Below, in pieces: positions 49,201-62,300 of a stretch of 64,000 nt of DNA (the stretch's first letter is position 1; the number at the start of each line of letters is the position of its first letter). The notes beneath the pieces are model-generated. The model was not told the DNA's origin. It did not search any database and saw nothing but the letters and a program-made list of their open reading frames with translations. Source of the DNA: Hydractinia symbiolongicarpus (lineage: Eukaryota; Cnidaria; Hydrozoa; Anthoathecata; Hydractiniidae). The stretch covers positions 16,527,501-16,591,500 of the forward strand of contig NC_079888.1 of assembly GCF_029227915.1 (NCBI RefSeq), in the 5' to 3' direction. The translations under genes and the position numbers were made by a program.

Positions 49201-50379
49201 GTCGGGTTCAGAACATGCAGCAGTGTTTTTTTAATCTTTTTGCATACCGCCATTTTTAAGTATGCATGTCAGGCCTTCTATAGAAACATTTATTTCTGTG
49301 AATTTGGAATATTTATAAAATTATTTGCAGAAATCTTTCTCCCAAAAACATATTGGGCTAAATTTAAAATAAAATTAAAAATAAATCATGAAAAATGATC
49401 TGTATTCTTTTCAACTGTGGCCTGCTTTTAAAAATAGACAATCGCAAAATGTTTGTTTGATATTGGATTCATCAAATTACATCTTGCAAATATATACGTT
49501 GGGACTATATTTGCTATTAAATCATCCTGCAAAAATTTATCCAGCATTACTTAATCCTCTCAAGGTACTATTTGGATCTTTGTAAAGTTTTGTTCCAGGC
49601 TCTATCTAATGATCTGCAAATTTATATATCTCCTTAATGTTATGATTTATTTGTAGATTTGCTCCAAGAAAAATTTCTTTTTTCGTCTATTTAAATGATA
49701 AATTTTTTTTTCTTGTTGACTGCTTTTAATAACAATTTTAACCATAGATTTTAAATTTGTTTTTTTGAACCACTGCATGCAATATAAAAGCTATTTGTTC
49801 ATTGCCATGACAACAACCCCAAATATTGATTCTGGTTAAAAACAGAAAAATTATAACCTTCATAAATCTTTAATTTTTATTGGCTGTAGAAATATGAAAA
49901 ATATTTTTCTTTTTATTACTTTTTCTTAAAAAATAATTTACTTCATGACGATATACATATATATAATTCCTTGGTAGTTAAACCTGTCCAAATAAATAAC
50001 AATGAGTAGAGAATATTTAATATTTTTTTTTGTGGATGAATGATAATAATAGTATTCCCTTCCATACACTCCACTGGCACTGTAACAGCTGCATTTTCTT
50101 CTTTCAAATATTTGACTTAGTGTTATATTATGAATATGTTCATTCAACACTGCACCATCTTGATAAAATACTGTTCTTTACACATGAACTTCTAATGAAT
50201 TTGTGATTAAAGTTCTCTAAAATCACCATGAAAAGCACAGGAGTTTAATGTTGACACTATGCTAAATGTTTGAGTGTATTTATAATGTCTGGATTTATAT
50301 AATTTTTTTTTTGATTAAAGAGAAGTAAGAAGAGTTAAGCTTTCAAAACAAGACTAATGTGTTTTAAAATGCTTTAATA
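46289..50379. other. Spacer left of the Roco-TIR gene, mostly unexplained
   Basis: It holds a copy of the 128-bp repeat family (46525-46740), AGCT-rich simple repeats (about 48293-48335), and AT-rich DNA. No coding exon was recognised. The Roco-TIR promoter and 5' UTR should lie in the last part. Confidence 0.45.
46525..46740. repeat. Dispersed copy of the 128-bp repeat family
   Basis: About 1.5 units resembling 27733-28020, including ACCAATTTTGGCCT, TGTTCAGCATA, TGCCAAATTTTGTCGAAAAC and the same shortened last unit followed by GTATGAAGTTTAAATCTGTG. The terminal inverted repeats of the first copy are not seen here. Confidence 0.75.
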
Positions 50380-53300
50380 ATGTTGGGAATGGATAATAGT
50401 TTGCTTGGATCTGAGGATAGCTCTGCTGTCTCGTATATCTTAGACCAGGAAGAGCATACGCTAGCATTTGGAGAGGATGCAACCTTGCAACAAATTAAGG
50501 TAAAGTTGCTAAATTAAACATCGGCTAATAAGCACTTTATTTGTAGAAGTTGAAACAATTTAAAATACCAGTCATAGTAAAATTTTGTAGCCATTTTTTG
50601 TGGTTCTGCTATTTGCATCCTAAATGCAAATAGCTGCAGCGTACATGGTAATGCTATGACATTAAAACTAATAGCAAGTTCTAACATCAATGGAAATCAA
50701 GTATTTCTTTGCTTTTTAATGCAAAAAACGCCATAGAAGTTCTTTAACCTGAATTAACAATATATCCACACAAGGCACTAAAGACAATGTTGTTCCACCA
50801 CATTAAAATTTGTGAAATGGTATTTCTTTGATTTAGTCATGATTAGACCGGCAATATGCGAAAAATTTAGCAGATAATGCATGCCAACTTGCTGACTATC
50901 CAGATTATCTGTTTTATTATTATACCCAATCGATCTTTGTTGTCTTTTGATTTACCTTTATAAAATTCCCACCTTAATCATTTTTAAAACATTTATATAT
51001 TCAAGTTCGCTTAGTTAAAAACCAAAGAAACTAATGCTTGAGTGATTTAAATGATGAAATTTAGCATAAATTTGATCATTAAGAGCTTGAAAAAGATAAA
51101 TTATTTAATATTTATTTTTGCTAAGGGGTATATAATATTATTAATTATTCCTTCCTATAGAAGTGAGAGATTTTTCAATCTTTAGTTTTTTTGATTTAGA
51201 CATAGTTTTATTCTTTGTTTCTTCTCTTTTAGAATGACTTTGCAAGTGGTGGATACACTGAAATTAAATTCTTTAACTGTGCACCCATACCAGTGCAAGC
51301 CTTGTGTGACATTATACCCACAGTGAACTCAAATTTAAAATCGTTAATCATCTGTGATACGCCTTGGATCAATGATGAATGCATCGAGTTATTTACTGCG
51401 TACTGTCATAAATTATATAAAATTGAACTTCAGGGATGTCTTGTACATATTACACGCTCTGGCATTGAGTCTATCAGTAGAAATTGTGGTTCACTTCTTT
51501 CGTTGTCAATTGTATCTACTCCGATTAATGATGTTGCGCTAGCACAAGGTAATTGCTGTAAGGAACAATGGATGCTGGATAATAGAATGTTTCCAGCACT
51601 TATAAATAATATGAACTCAAAGCTCAGACATTTTGCTTTATCAGGTTTTGATACATTAACTACTGATTCGCTTATAAAATTTCTGTCATATTTTAAGGGA
51701 ACGTTACAATCGATAGATTTTAGTGAACTTAACATTATTGATGAAAGTGTTTTGAAATGTATTGGTGAACACTGTAACCGTTTGTTTATACTGAAGTTGA
51801 ATCATTGTATAAAAATAACAGACACAGCTATTTGTATGTTGTTATCTAAGAACTGCAACATAGAAGTGCTTGAGTTATGTGGCTGTCAACAGATAAGTGA
51901 CATTTCATGCGATGCAATTTCGAAAAACTGCCCGAAACTTTCCATCATTAAGCTAGACAATTGTAAAAGATTAACAGAAAAGTCACTGTCATGTTTATCG
52001 AAGGAGTGTAAAAGACTTTCTTATATCAGCATGAGAGAAACATCACTTAGAAGTCTACCTTACGTTCTTGGAAGTTTAAAATATCTAAGCTTCTTAAACG
52101 TAGATGGATGTGCTCAGTTGACATTTCCACCCAAAGAAATAATTTCAAAAGGTGTTGCAGCAATACAGACTATTCTTTGCGAACACAATATTTCACATCA
52201 AATCCGATGCATGCTCTTAGGGAGCTCTCAAAGCGGAAAATCTAGTATCATGTTTGCTTTGAAGGGTGAACAGATAAATAATTTAGATGGGGAGACTTTT
52301 GGTATTCCTGTGCAGAAGTGGTATCCCTTAGAAGCAGGTTTGAAGTACTCAGTATAAAAATTTGGGGGAAAACCTTTTTACTAAAACTTTTTTCAACACT
52401 GCTTTTTTCATGTGGTTTTATTACATTTGCTATCTTAATATAAACCTGAACAAGCATGCCATTAAACAACTAAAAAAAGGTCAGTTTTATTAATTTTTTT
52501 TTAGATGGCTTGAACATTTTACCAAAATTTTGCGAAAACACCTCACTATCCTTCGAGTTGTGGGATTGCACAGGAAGACAGGTGACGTAGTTTTGTATGC
52601 ATTCCTTCATGCTGTATATTACTACCCTGGTTTTACAGGAATTAGGAATGTAAAATTACAGCACTAATTCTTTTTTCAGCATTATGAAATTATGATGCAG
52701 AAGAACATTTATTGCAGTGGGTTCTTTGAAGCATAATAGCTCCAAAATTCTAGAAATTTGTGGATAAATTAAACATACTACTGGCTTGATTCTCTTTTTT
52801 TTGTTTTTCCTATTTAGATTGTCTTAAAGGCTTTTCATCATAATTTGATAAGTGACATATTTCATAATTCTCTCTTTTTTTGAATATTTTTTGCCTGACG
52901 TTTTAAATTAATTTTGATTTGTTTAATATAGTGTATGTAAAAATAAGACAGACAACCAAAGACTAGGCAAAGAAAAGAATTAAAATAACAAAAACTTGAT
53001 AAATTGTATTTATAACTGTTACCCTTTTTATGTTTATAGGCTATGGAAGGCGTACATGCATTCTTTATGAGCAAAAGAACAATTTACATTGTCGCTTTCA
53101 ACCTTTCTGTTTATAATAGTGCTGATAAAGTTGCAAAATGGGTCAGCACAATCCAGGCTAAGGTAAATATAACTGTGTTGCATTCTTTGCGTTGTTTTGC
53201 AGACTAGTTTCTGCTAAACATTGTTTCCAGGTTTTTAATATCTGCATCTTGTGAATGATTTACAGTCTATATGAAATAATTTTTTGATTTAATATTTGAA

Positions 53301-56300
53301 TGTTTATAGGGACCAGGTTGCAGCATAATCATAGTAGCGTCTCATCATGATTTATCAACACAACCAAAAACAACACAGGCTTGTGAAAGAGTCATGAATA
53401 AAGTGAAAGAACAAGAAGAAAACCAAGTAGCTGAGATTAAAGAAGAGTTGCTTTTTTTAAGGTACAACTTTGAAAATTCATACAAAAGAGTGACAACAAG
53501 AAAATTAATTTTGTTCTATTAAATGTCTTTCTTTGGAATTCGTGGTAAGGTTAAGACAAAATGTGTTTCACTATTATGTGTGTATAGTTATAATGAGACA
53601 AATGCAAAATTGTGTTGGAAATTCTACCTCATAATTTCATAATGTTTGTAGGGCTAGGAGATCCGATAATTGTATTTCATCATTGAGAAAGGGAAGCAAC
53701 ATGAACAAATCATTTTATTTTTTCTAGAGATTTGGGATTATTTGCAATGATTAGTTCAAAGCGACGTAAATTGGAATGGTTGTTAGAAAACAGACCAGCA
53801 GTTCATCCAGTGATTATTCCTGTTAGCTCAATAACAGGCGAGGTTAGTATGGATTTTTTTATACATCTGGAAAGTTCTTTTCGAAATGACATATATGTAA
53901 AATGCTGTCATAAGTACAGGCTGTCAAATCCGACGCGAATCCGCAAATCTGATGCGCATGCAGACTCTTGTGACCTCCGATACCGGGAATTCAACCACAT
54001 TCGTGCAATTAATAACATTAGTCACCACATTTCTACTCTATTTCTACTCTTTCCATATTGGTGAACCTTCGAACAAACACTTCGTTCCCTGCCAAGGTCT
54101 AACATTTGCTGTTGATAGTTACCATTTTAGTTTTCCCTTTAATGAAGTCAAATACTTTACAAAACAGTTGTTGATTATCATACATCAAGCCCTTGCGCGC
54201 AGATCATCAGGAACCTAATTATCGGGACGAGTCTGGTTATCGACTTATTGAGTGACTGCATTTATGACCATTGTTAAGAAGTATAGAGCTGTGTGAGTGG
54301 CATTGTTGTATTCTTTACCAATAGGGTATTGATGAGCTGAGAAATACTATGTTAATGATTGCATTGGAAGTTGAAAGATATGCACCAGTTGTGTCAACAA
54401 ATGAACTAGAAAATTTGTTTCTCGAAATTTGTAACAAGAAGAAAGAAGGGATTGTCATCTTAAAATGGAGTGAGGTTGTTGAAATGATGAAATCATATAA
54501 AATGGATTCTGCTAGTATTTTGGAATTGCTTAAAGAACTTGACAAACTTGTAAGTCAATGTTTAGTTAGTTGTTTAGTGGCCACACCTATATTATTTTAA
54601 CCTAAGAAGATGGAGACTCCACTAAAATCTCCTAATAGCCTAAATTTGAACCAAAAATATCAATTATCTTTAAAATATTCCAAAATTGTTTAATTCTGAC
54701 ATGCATTTTTTTCTTTCTTGTTGGTTATAATGTTTTGAAAAAGGTAACCAGTATGATGTCAGAAAAAGCTTGATAATTGTCTATTTCCTTTTTGTCGAAA
54801 TCTCCTGCAAAATAAAACTTTGCACGTTTTTATTGTTTTTTAAATTTACCATCCTGGTTAGAAAATACCTAGATGGACTTTGAAGCTAAATTTTTCTTTC
54901 TTGCATGTTATTCTATGTTAAACAGAAATCATACCGTCAGATTCTTGTTTCTGATTTTTTACAGAGTTTTCTTTTTAGAAAGAAAAAAGAACCTTTAAAA
55001 CTTTGAATCGTTTTTAAATTTTAAGTGTATGTCATTATGTAACTGCTTTTTTGTCAAAGGGAAAATTCACAAAGTTCTTTAGTGACAAGGAATACAATTG
55101 GAAAAATCATATGGATGTTTTCAGGGAATGCTCTTTTGCAAAATAACAAAATAATTAGATGCAAGTGGGCTAAGCTGCACATAGCTTTGATAAGAAAAAT
55201 AAAAGCAGATATTTTGAACTTGAAATGTTCATTTATATTACATACTGTGATTGTTAATTAAATTAGTATTACCCATTTTGTTCTTTTTATTTTTTATTTT
55301 GTCTCGTTTTTTTGTTTACTTCTATCACCATTTTTATATTTCCCTTACTATGAGATCATAAGGCTATAAGCTTTGTGTATTGAGGAAATTTCCACTGCTG
55401 TGACCTTCTGTTTACAGTTGTAAAATCTGCTATATTCAAGATAAACATAAAGAAATTTCTTAATTTTACCAAAATACTAAACGGCATAACTGTAACGTAG
55501 TTCTGAAACATTTTGTTTTTGTTTTAGGGTGTTGTCATGTTGTTGAACACATGTCTGGTTTCTTCAAGTTTCACAGATATTGGTAATGACTGTCTGGTTT
55601 GCACAAACCCTCCCTTACTTGCTGAAGCAATCTCTGCTTTGCACAGAAACGAACCTAACGCTCAAGATATTGTAAATTATCTTACCCGGGGTGGACATAT
55701 TGACAATATTTGGACTGGTAACAAGCCTAACGATTGGACATTACGTAGCACATTTAATAATATTACCACAAATGGAGTTATCCGTGAATGTATCGTTCCT
55801 GTTCTGCTTTGTGTAATATTGATTTTATAACCTCTATACCTTCAGTGGAGACATTTTTGCAGAATTTATTATTTTTTAGTTCCTATTTGCAAAATTGCAC
55901 TTTAGAGGAGCAAGCTAAGAAAGTTAGTTTTGCAAGAATTATTTCCAACAGAAATATTTTCACTTAAGTTGGGTGTGTTGTGATTTAAAATATATATATA
56001 CCTGGTAACATCATAAAGAAAAAAGTTCCAAAGGCTAATTTTAATGTAAAAAAATGTGTAAATTTTTTGGTCGATGGAACAATTCACCTTATACGGGCTT
56101 AAATATGGAATTGAAAAAGATGGTGGTATTTTTTTGTCACAAAAGTCGCTAATTTTTGCAAAAAAGTAATTCCCAAGTTTTGCTGTGCTACCTTGGTCCT
56201 TCTTGTTCTTCAAGAATTCATTGTAATAAATTCAGTCAGATGACACAAAATTTTGGCAGGATGAATGCAAAATTTATTAAAACTTTCATTATGCGGGGAC

Positions 56301-59300
56301 ATACTGAAAGTTTTCAAAAAATTATAAAAGTGCCTGATTTTTAGAATGTGGATAAGTAAGATAAATTGAAGATCAACATGTTTTCTACATTAGCATCAAC
56401 AGAAGTATTTTGTCTTTAGAAATTAAAGCTATCTGATCCTAGGCAGTTTGAACTAATCATCGAAGCAATCAAAAGTCTTTTTGTGCTAGTGAGTGGAGCT
56501 CCAAATGCTAGTTACGATGTGGAACTAATCGTACCCAACATGAAAGCCTTATCAGTATACAAGCGCTACTTTTTACCATTGCAAGGACTACTTCCAGTAA
56601 TACCACAGGTAAAAAAATAATATTATATCTTAACCCATTTGCAATTTGGTATCCAACATGAAAGCCTTATCAGTTTATAAGTGCTACTTTTTACCATTGC
56701 AAGGATTTCTTCCAGTAATACCACAGGTAATAACCAATTATATTTTTTACCCATTTAAAAACTAGAAACTTCCAGTGCCGTTTTCTTTTGATCCGGTTAT
56801 TTGAGGTAATTAAAGGCAAAGACACGCTATCCGTTTTTAATGATCTGTTTTCAACGTTCTATTTTAATGACATTAAAAATGAATAAGACAGTGTGAACAC
56901 ATTACATATGACTAGCGAAGTAGTTTCACATTTTTAAGTCGATTGTAAGTCTTCTATTCCTAAGTTCTGCTGAAGACATTCAAAGTTTTGCAACTTGTTT
57001 CAATGGTTATAAAGTCCAATTTGATTTCCATCAACGTTCTCTCTAAACTTAAGGAAATTTTTTCTTTGTTCTCGTTTTATAATTTTGTACGCAAAATATG
57101 TTTATACGCCAAGTTAAGCGATAGATCGAAAACATCCAGACTAAACCCAAAGTGTATGTTTTTTTAACCAAAACATGTGCATTTATTTTAGCTTAATGCA
57201 TGGCTTCCAAAATGTCCACCCACCCACATTCAAGTTGGTTGGAACTATCGTTTTGTTGGTTCAATTCCCCCACATCTGTTTCTCACTCTCATTTCTGCAT
57301 GCACTCTGGTGCACAGCACTTCTGAGACGCTTAGTTATTGGCAATCTGGCGCATACCTCAGATGCAGTGATGTTGATGTGAACGTCTGCCAGTGGAAGGA
57401 TAAATTGGTGCTGCAAGTTCTAGCTCGCACAAAGAGTATTGCTGGGACAAGACAAGCAGTAAATAAAGCTTGGTGTTGTTTAGCAAAGTATCTTTATACT
57501 GTTGAGATGATTCTCGCCTCGTTTCCTGGACTGTACTATGAAGTAAGTAAGATGTTTTTTTTGCTCATTTGTATTTGTCTGCAAATAAGGAAATTTTTAT
57601 AGAAACATCATTCAATCAGATATGTTGACTGTGTGTTTGTATGTATCTTCCTTTTCTGGCTTTGATCTCTATTTTACCATGTTTTTATATTCTGGAAATT
57701 TACTATACGAAGGTTTCTCTGCGTTTAATTCTCTTTAATTCATGAAGCTTTCGCGTAGAGCTGGCCTGAAAACAATTGATTGCGCAAAAAATGCTATTTT
57801 TTTGTGCATTGTGCATTTGGTTGCGAAAATTTGATGAGAATAGTACATGGTTTACAGTTTTATAATAATTTATTTCCTAAATCAAATGAAATTAAAGAAC
57901 ATCAATAAAAACAGTTTATCCATGTTGGTTGATGTTATAAGATTGAAGAAACTTTGAGCAGCTATCAGACACCTAAAACTATTTGTTTTTATATAAAAAA
58001 GAAAGATTAGGCAAGACTTTGAAGGCGCTTAACCTAGGTGTGCGAAAGTTTTATTACAAATTGGTGTGAAATTTTTTGGAATGAGAATACATAGAAACGA
58101 GCGAAAAAGACCAGAGTTGTGTTATTTAGTTTTTTTAAAAAATGTTCAACTGTATAGTTCGGCCATCTTGTTGTTTTAAAAACATTTTGTTTGTTCCACC
58201 AGTTGCATTTTCGTGTCATATGCATTTTTAGGTATTCCAGCTAGCATTTGCTCATCTCCTTATATGTAGGATTTCTTTTACTGTTATTTCTGTTATTCCA
58301 GTCACACAAAATGTCTTTTGTTATAAAAATGTGCTTCTTATCAGGGTGGCCGCAGTTTATAAAATTTCCCAAATAACTTGCAAAATGAAAACCCTCATAA
58401 AAATCTCCTAAATAACTTGCAAAATAAAAACCTTCATAAAAATCTCCCAAATAACTTGCAATATGAAAACCCTCATGAAAATCTCCTAAATAACTTGCAA
58501 AATGAAAACCTTCATAAAAATCTCCCAAATAACTTGCAAAATGAAAACCCTCATAAAAATCTCCTAAATAACTTGCAAAATAAAAACCTTCATAAAAATC
58601 TCCCAAATAACTTGCAGAATGAAAACCCTCATAAAAATCTCCTAAATAACTTGCAAAATGAAAACCCTCATAAAAATCTCCTAAATAACTTGCAAAATGA
58701 AAACCCTCATAAAAATCTCCTAAATAACTTGCAAAATGAAAACCCTCATAAAAATCTCCTAAATAACTTGCAAAATAAAAACCTTCATAAAAATCTCCCA
58801 AATAACTTGCAAAATAAAAACCCTCATAAAAATCTCCTAAATAACTTGCAAAATGAAAACCCTCATAAAAATCTCCCAAATAACTTGCAATATGAAAACC
58901 CTCATGAAAATCTCCTAAATAATTTGCAAAATGAAAACCCTCATAAAAATCTCCTAAATAACTTGCAAAATGAAAACCCTCATAAAAATCTCCTAAATAA
59001 CTTGCAAAATGAAAACCCTCAAAAAAAATCTCCTAAATAACTTGCAAAATGAAAACCTTCATAAAAATCTCCCAAATAACTTGCAATATGAAAACCCTCA
59101 TAGAAATCTCCTAAATAACCTTAGTATTTTCTCCAACTCCTTACTAAATTCCCTTTAAATGACGTTTAAACGGCCACCCTGTTTATGTCGTCTTTATCTA
59201 CGGCACAAAAATATTTAATCTTGAATGTATATCTTTATTAGGTTCTATCGGTTACCAGCAGTCATTGTAAACCAGTGTTGGAAGTTATTGACGAATTTGA

Positions 59301-62300
59301 AGCAGGAGATATCAGTGAGCCTGACGTGCTTTGGTTTATCCCATTGAAAGGTACAAAAGTCTCGCCCATCCACTTCTTACTTCTCAAATGTAATTTAAGG
59401 TGATGTACAACGTGTGCTGTGTACCTCCATAATTATAGCTGTCTTTGTGTGTACAAAATGGTTGCCAACAGCTTTATCCCCCCCCTTTCCAGCTTCAACT
59501 GGCTGTAAAATATTCAGTAAGGAGTATACAAAATAACAACACAGGGAATACTTGCCACGGACAAATTTATAATAATAAAAACTGAACTCCCTATGCTACC
59601 ATTTTTAATTTAATAATTAAGATGAATTAAAGTATGAACTGAAAAGTTTCGTTGATTGTTTGTGATTGATAAGTTCATATAATCAACAAAATAACAGCAT
59701 CTCTAGATTCGAGAGGGATTTTTATTTTCGCAATCAAGGGTTTCTTTGTTACATTTCATAGAGTTTTTTAATGACGCAACATCGGGTAGGGTTAATTACG
59801 GATACCCATAATGTTTTCAACCATAATGGTGGCGATTCAAATTCTAATTGCTCAACAAGATCTTATGACAAACTGGGGATAATCTGCAGTTTTGTCAAAT
59901 TTTAGGAGTCTGTTTAACCAGTAGGTTTGTAAGCTTATTTTGTGTGCAGTGTTTTGTTTTTAAACTCTTTTATTTGCTCGTTTGATCAGCTCCTTGTGTT
60001 GTCAACATTGTTTACATTGATCGATAATAACAATTTCGTCCTCGTTGTAAACAAACATGGCTGCGAGCTGCTTTTTAACAGCCAAATACAGTCTAGAATA
60101 TTAGTTTTTGTTTTTATATGGCTTTCAGGGTAGCCATATTGTCTGGAAATCTTCTGTGCCTATGTTTATATTTTGTTTAATCTCAAGTGAGAAGATTTGT
60201 TCAGATTTTAAATCTAGAGATTTAATTAATCGCATGCAAGCTTTATTAACCAGTACATTTAGATGACGAAAGATGAGGGGCACAAACTTTGTGTGATATA
60301 AATTAAACAATGTCTATTTACTTATGTATATTGTTGCTTAAAAAAAAGGCGGGAATCTACTATCGTTTGTATTGTTCAAAGTTGTCCTTGTTGTATAATA
60401 CACTTCTTTCTACATATAAGAACATAGTTTGTAACAATATATGTTTCAACCAGCTGCCATTTTGCGAACGGCCAATGCAGCTAATAGCCGGATTCAGATT
60501 CCATCAGAAGTTTGTTTTGTTCTTTCGTAGACACAAAAATCTTTATAGTTATTTGATCTAAATTTTTTATGCATTAGGTTTATAAGCTCTCAAGTGTACT
60601 TCGGTTTTTCTTTCTTTTTAATATCATGGTTTGCAGAGAAAAATAATTTTTAAAACGTTTAAGGTTATGTGAAATTTGAAAAAAAGTTAGATTGAGCGTG
60701 GTCTTATGTTGAGATAAAATTTTGTTGTCGAGAGAAACACAAAAGGGTTGTTTGATTGCATTTTTAAGTCTTTGAGAAAATTGCAAAGCCCGGATCTAAG
60801 AAAAAGATACGAATGCTGAGACGTTTTTCTGTTTATTTCCTTTGTTTGTTTGTTTGTTTGTTTGTTTGTTTGTTTGTTTGTTTGTTTGTTTGCTTGTTTG
60901 TTTGTTTGTCGATTTGTTTATTTGTTTGTTTTTTTTTGTTTGTCGATTTGTTTGTTTTCTTTATTTTTTCTGATTACAATAAATTGTGTCTCTAAAAAAT
61001 TTCCATCATTCAAACCTGTCTGTTTCAAGATAATTGAAATTCAGTTTAAAAAGAAATTTTAAAACTATCATTCTGCACACTGTTGCTTAAGAATAGTTAA
61101 GGCTATGATAAAAAATGTGTTTTTTCTTTAAACATTTTGATGCTACAATTTTTTTTCTTATGTTTTTGTGATCACTTAATAAAACATCATTGCATCCCAT
61201 TCACATACTGTTGTTTCATTGTAAAAATAAATTTCTTCATAAGTGAAAAGCCCATCTCGGAAACCGATAAAGGAATGTTTTTGTTTACAGGGTGAATAAA
61301 AAAGCTCCATTTTCTACGTTTTTTTTTGTGATATTCTCACTTTCATATATATTTGAACTTTTTTTCTCCAAAACATGTTAATAAAGGACATCTGCAGATT
61401 GAATATTAGCTTTGCTTTTGTTTTTCCTGTGTTTCCTGCAAAAGTATATGTCTACAAATATCTGCCATCGTTTATAGGTGTATAAATATATATTTTTTTT
61501 TCTAGGTAGTATCAGAAACTCAATACGATCTGCATCACTCCCGCCAAATTATTTTCCATGGCTGAAATCCATTTATGGTACGTACAGGTGGATGTTAGTA
61601 TGAGTTCCTTCTTGTTAAGTTTTTATTTTATTTATTTACTCGGATAGCATAGTCGGTCCCCAATGGTGTTAATGGAGGGTCCTGCAAAGAGAGTTCAAGG
61701 TATATTTAAAGCTTCCATTTGAGCTACGCAAAGCTCTTCTTTCAGCTACAAAAGGCGTTCAAACACTATAACAGCCTAATTAGACAACTGCCTAAAATAT
61801 CAATCCTCTTCTTATAAATGCTAAACGTTAAGCAGAAATAATTGATTTCCTTGTCTCTGGAATGACTCGGCCGGGTTTTTAACGTTTGCATGTTTTTCTG
61901 AAGAAATTCAACGTGACTAATGACCTGCACCAATGAAGTGTTTAATGACGTACTACAGTCCCGTGAACATGGCATGCCCAAATCACGTGACATGTCAATG
62001 CACGAAGATAATTTGATAATGTTTAAATGTTGTATTGTAATGTGGTATTGCAAAAACAAAATAAACCTTGTTAGGCTGTATTCTCTCCTTAGAGAGAGCA
62101 AAGCAGGAGCAGGAGATAAAAGAAATTTAATACGATCTAAAATTAGGTGTGATGTCGAATATCATTAGTTAGACCATTGCAATAATCGCGTTGTACGCAG
62201 TGTTATGGTGATTTTGAATTTATTACAAGAATGTGCTCTTTTACACTCATTAGTGCTCTGCTTTTAAATGGAACATAAGAAATATCTGAAGTTGCTAGTA

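Noticed and set aside
58241-59040. Long repetitive ORFs on both strands (about 212 and 220 codons)
   Set aside because: They come from the 39-bp minisatellite in an intron of the Roco gene; the frame stays open only because the unit length is a multiple of three.
58372-59118. Possible CRISPR-like array
   Set aside because: Units are contiguous 39-bp tandem repeats without unique spacers, in a eukaryotic intron.
60813-61062. ORFs rich in Phe-Val-Cys-Leu
   Set aside because: Direct translation of a TTTG microsatellite.
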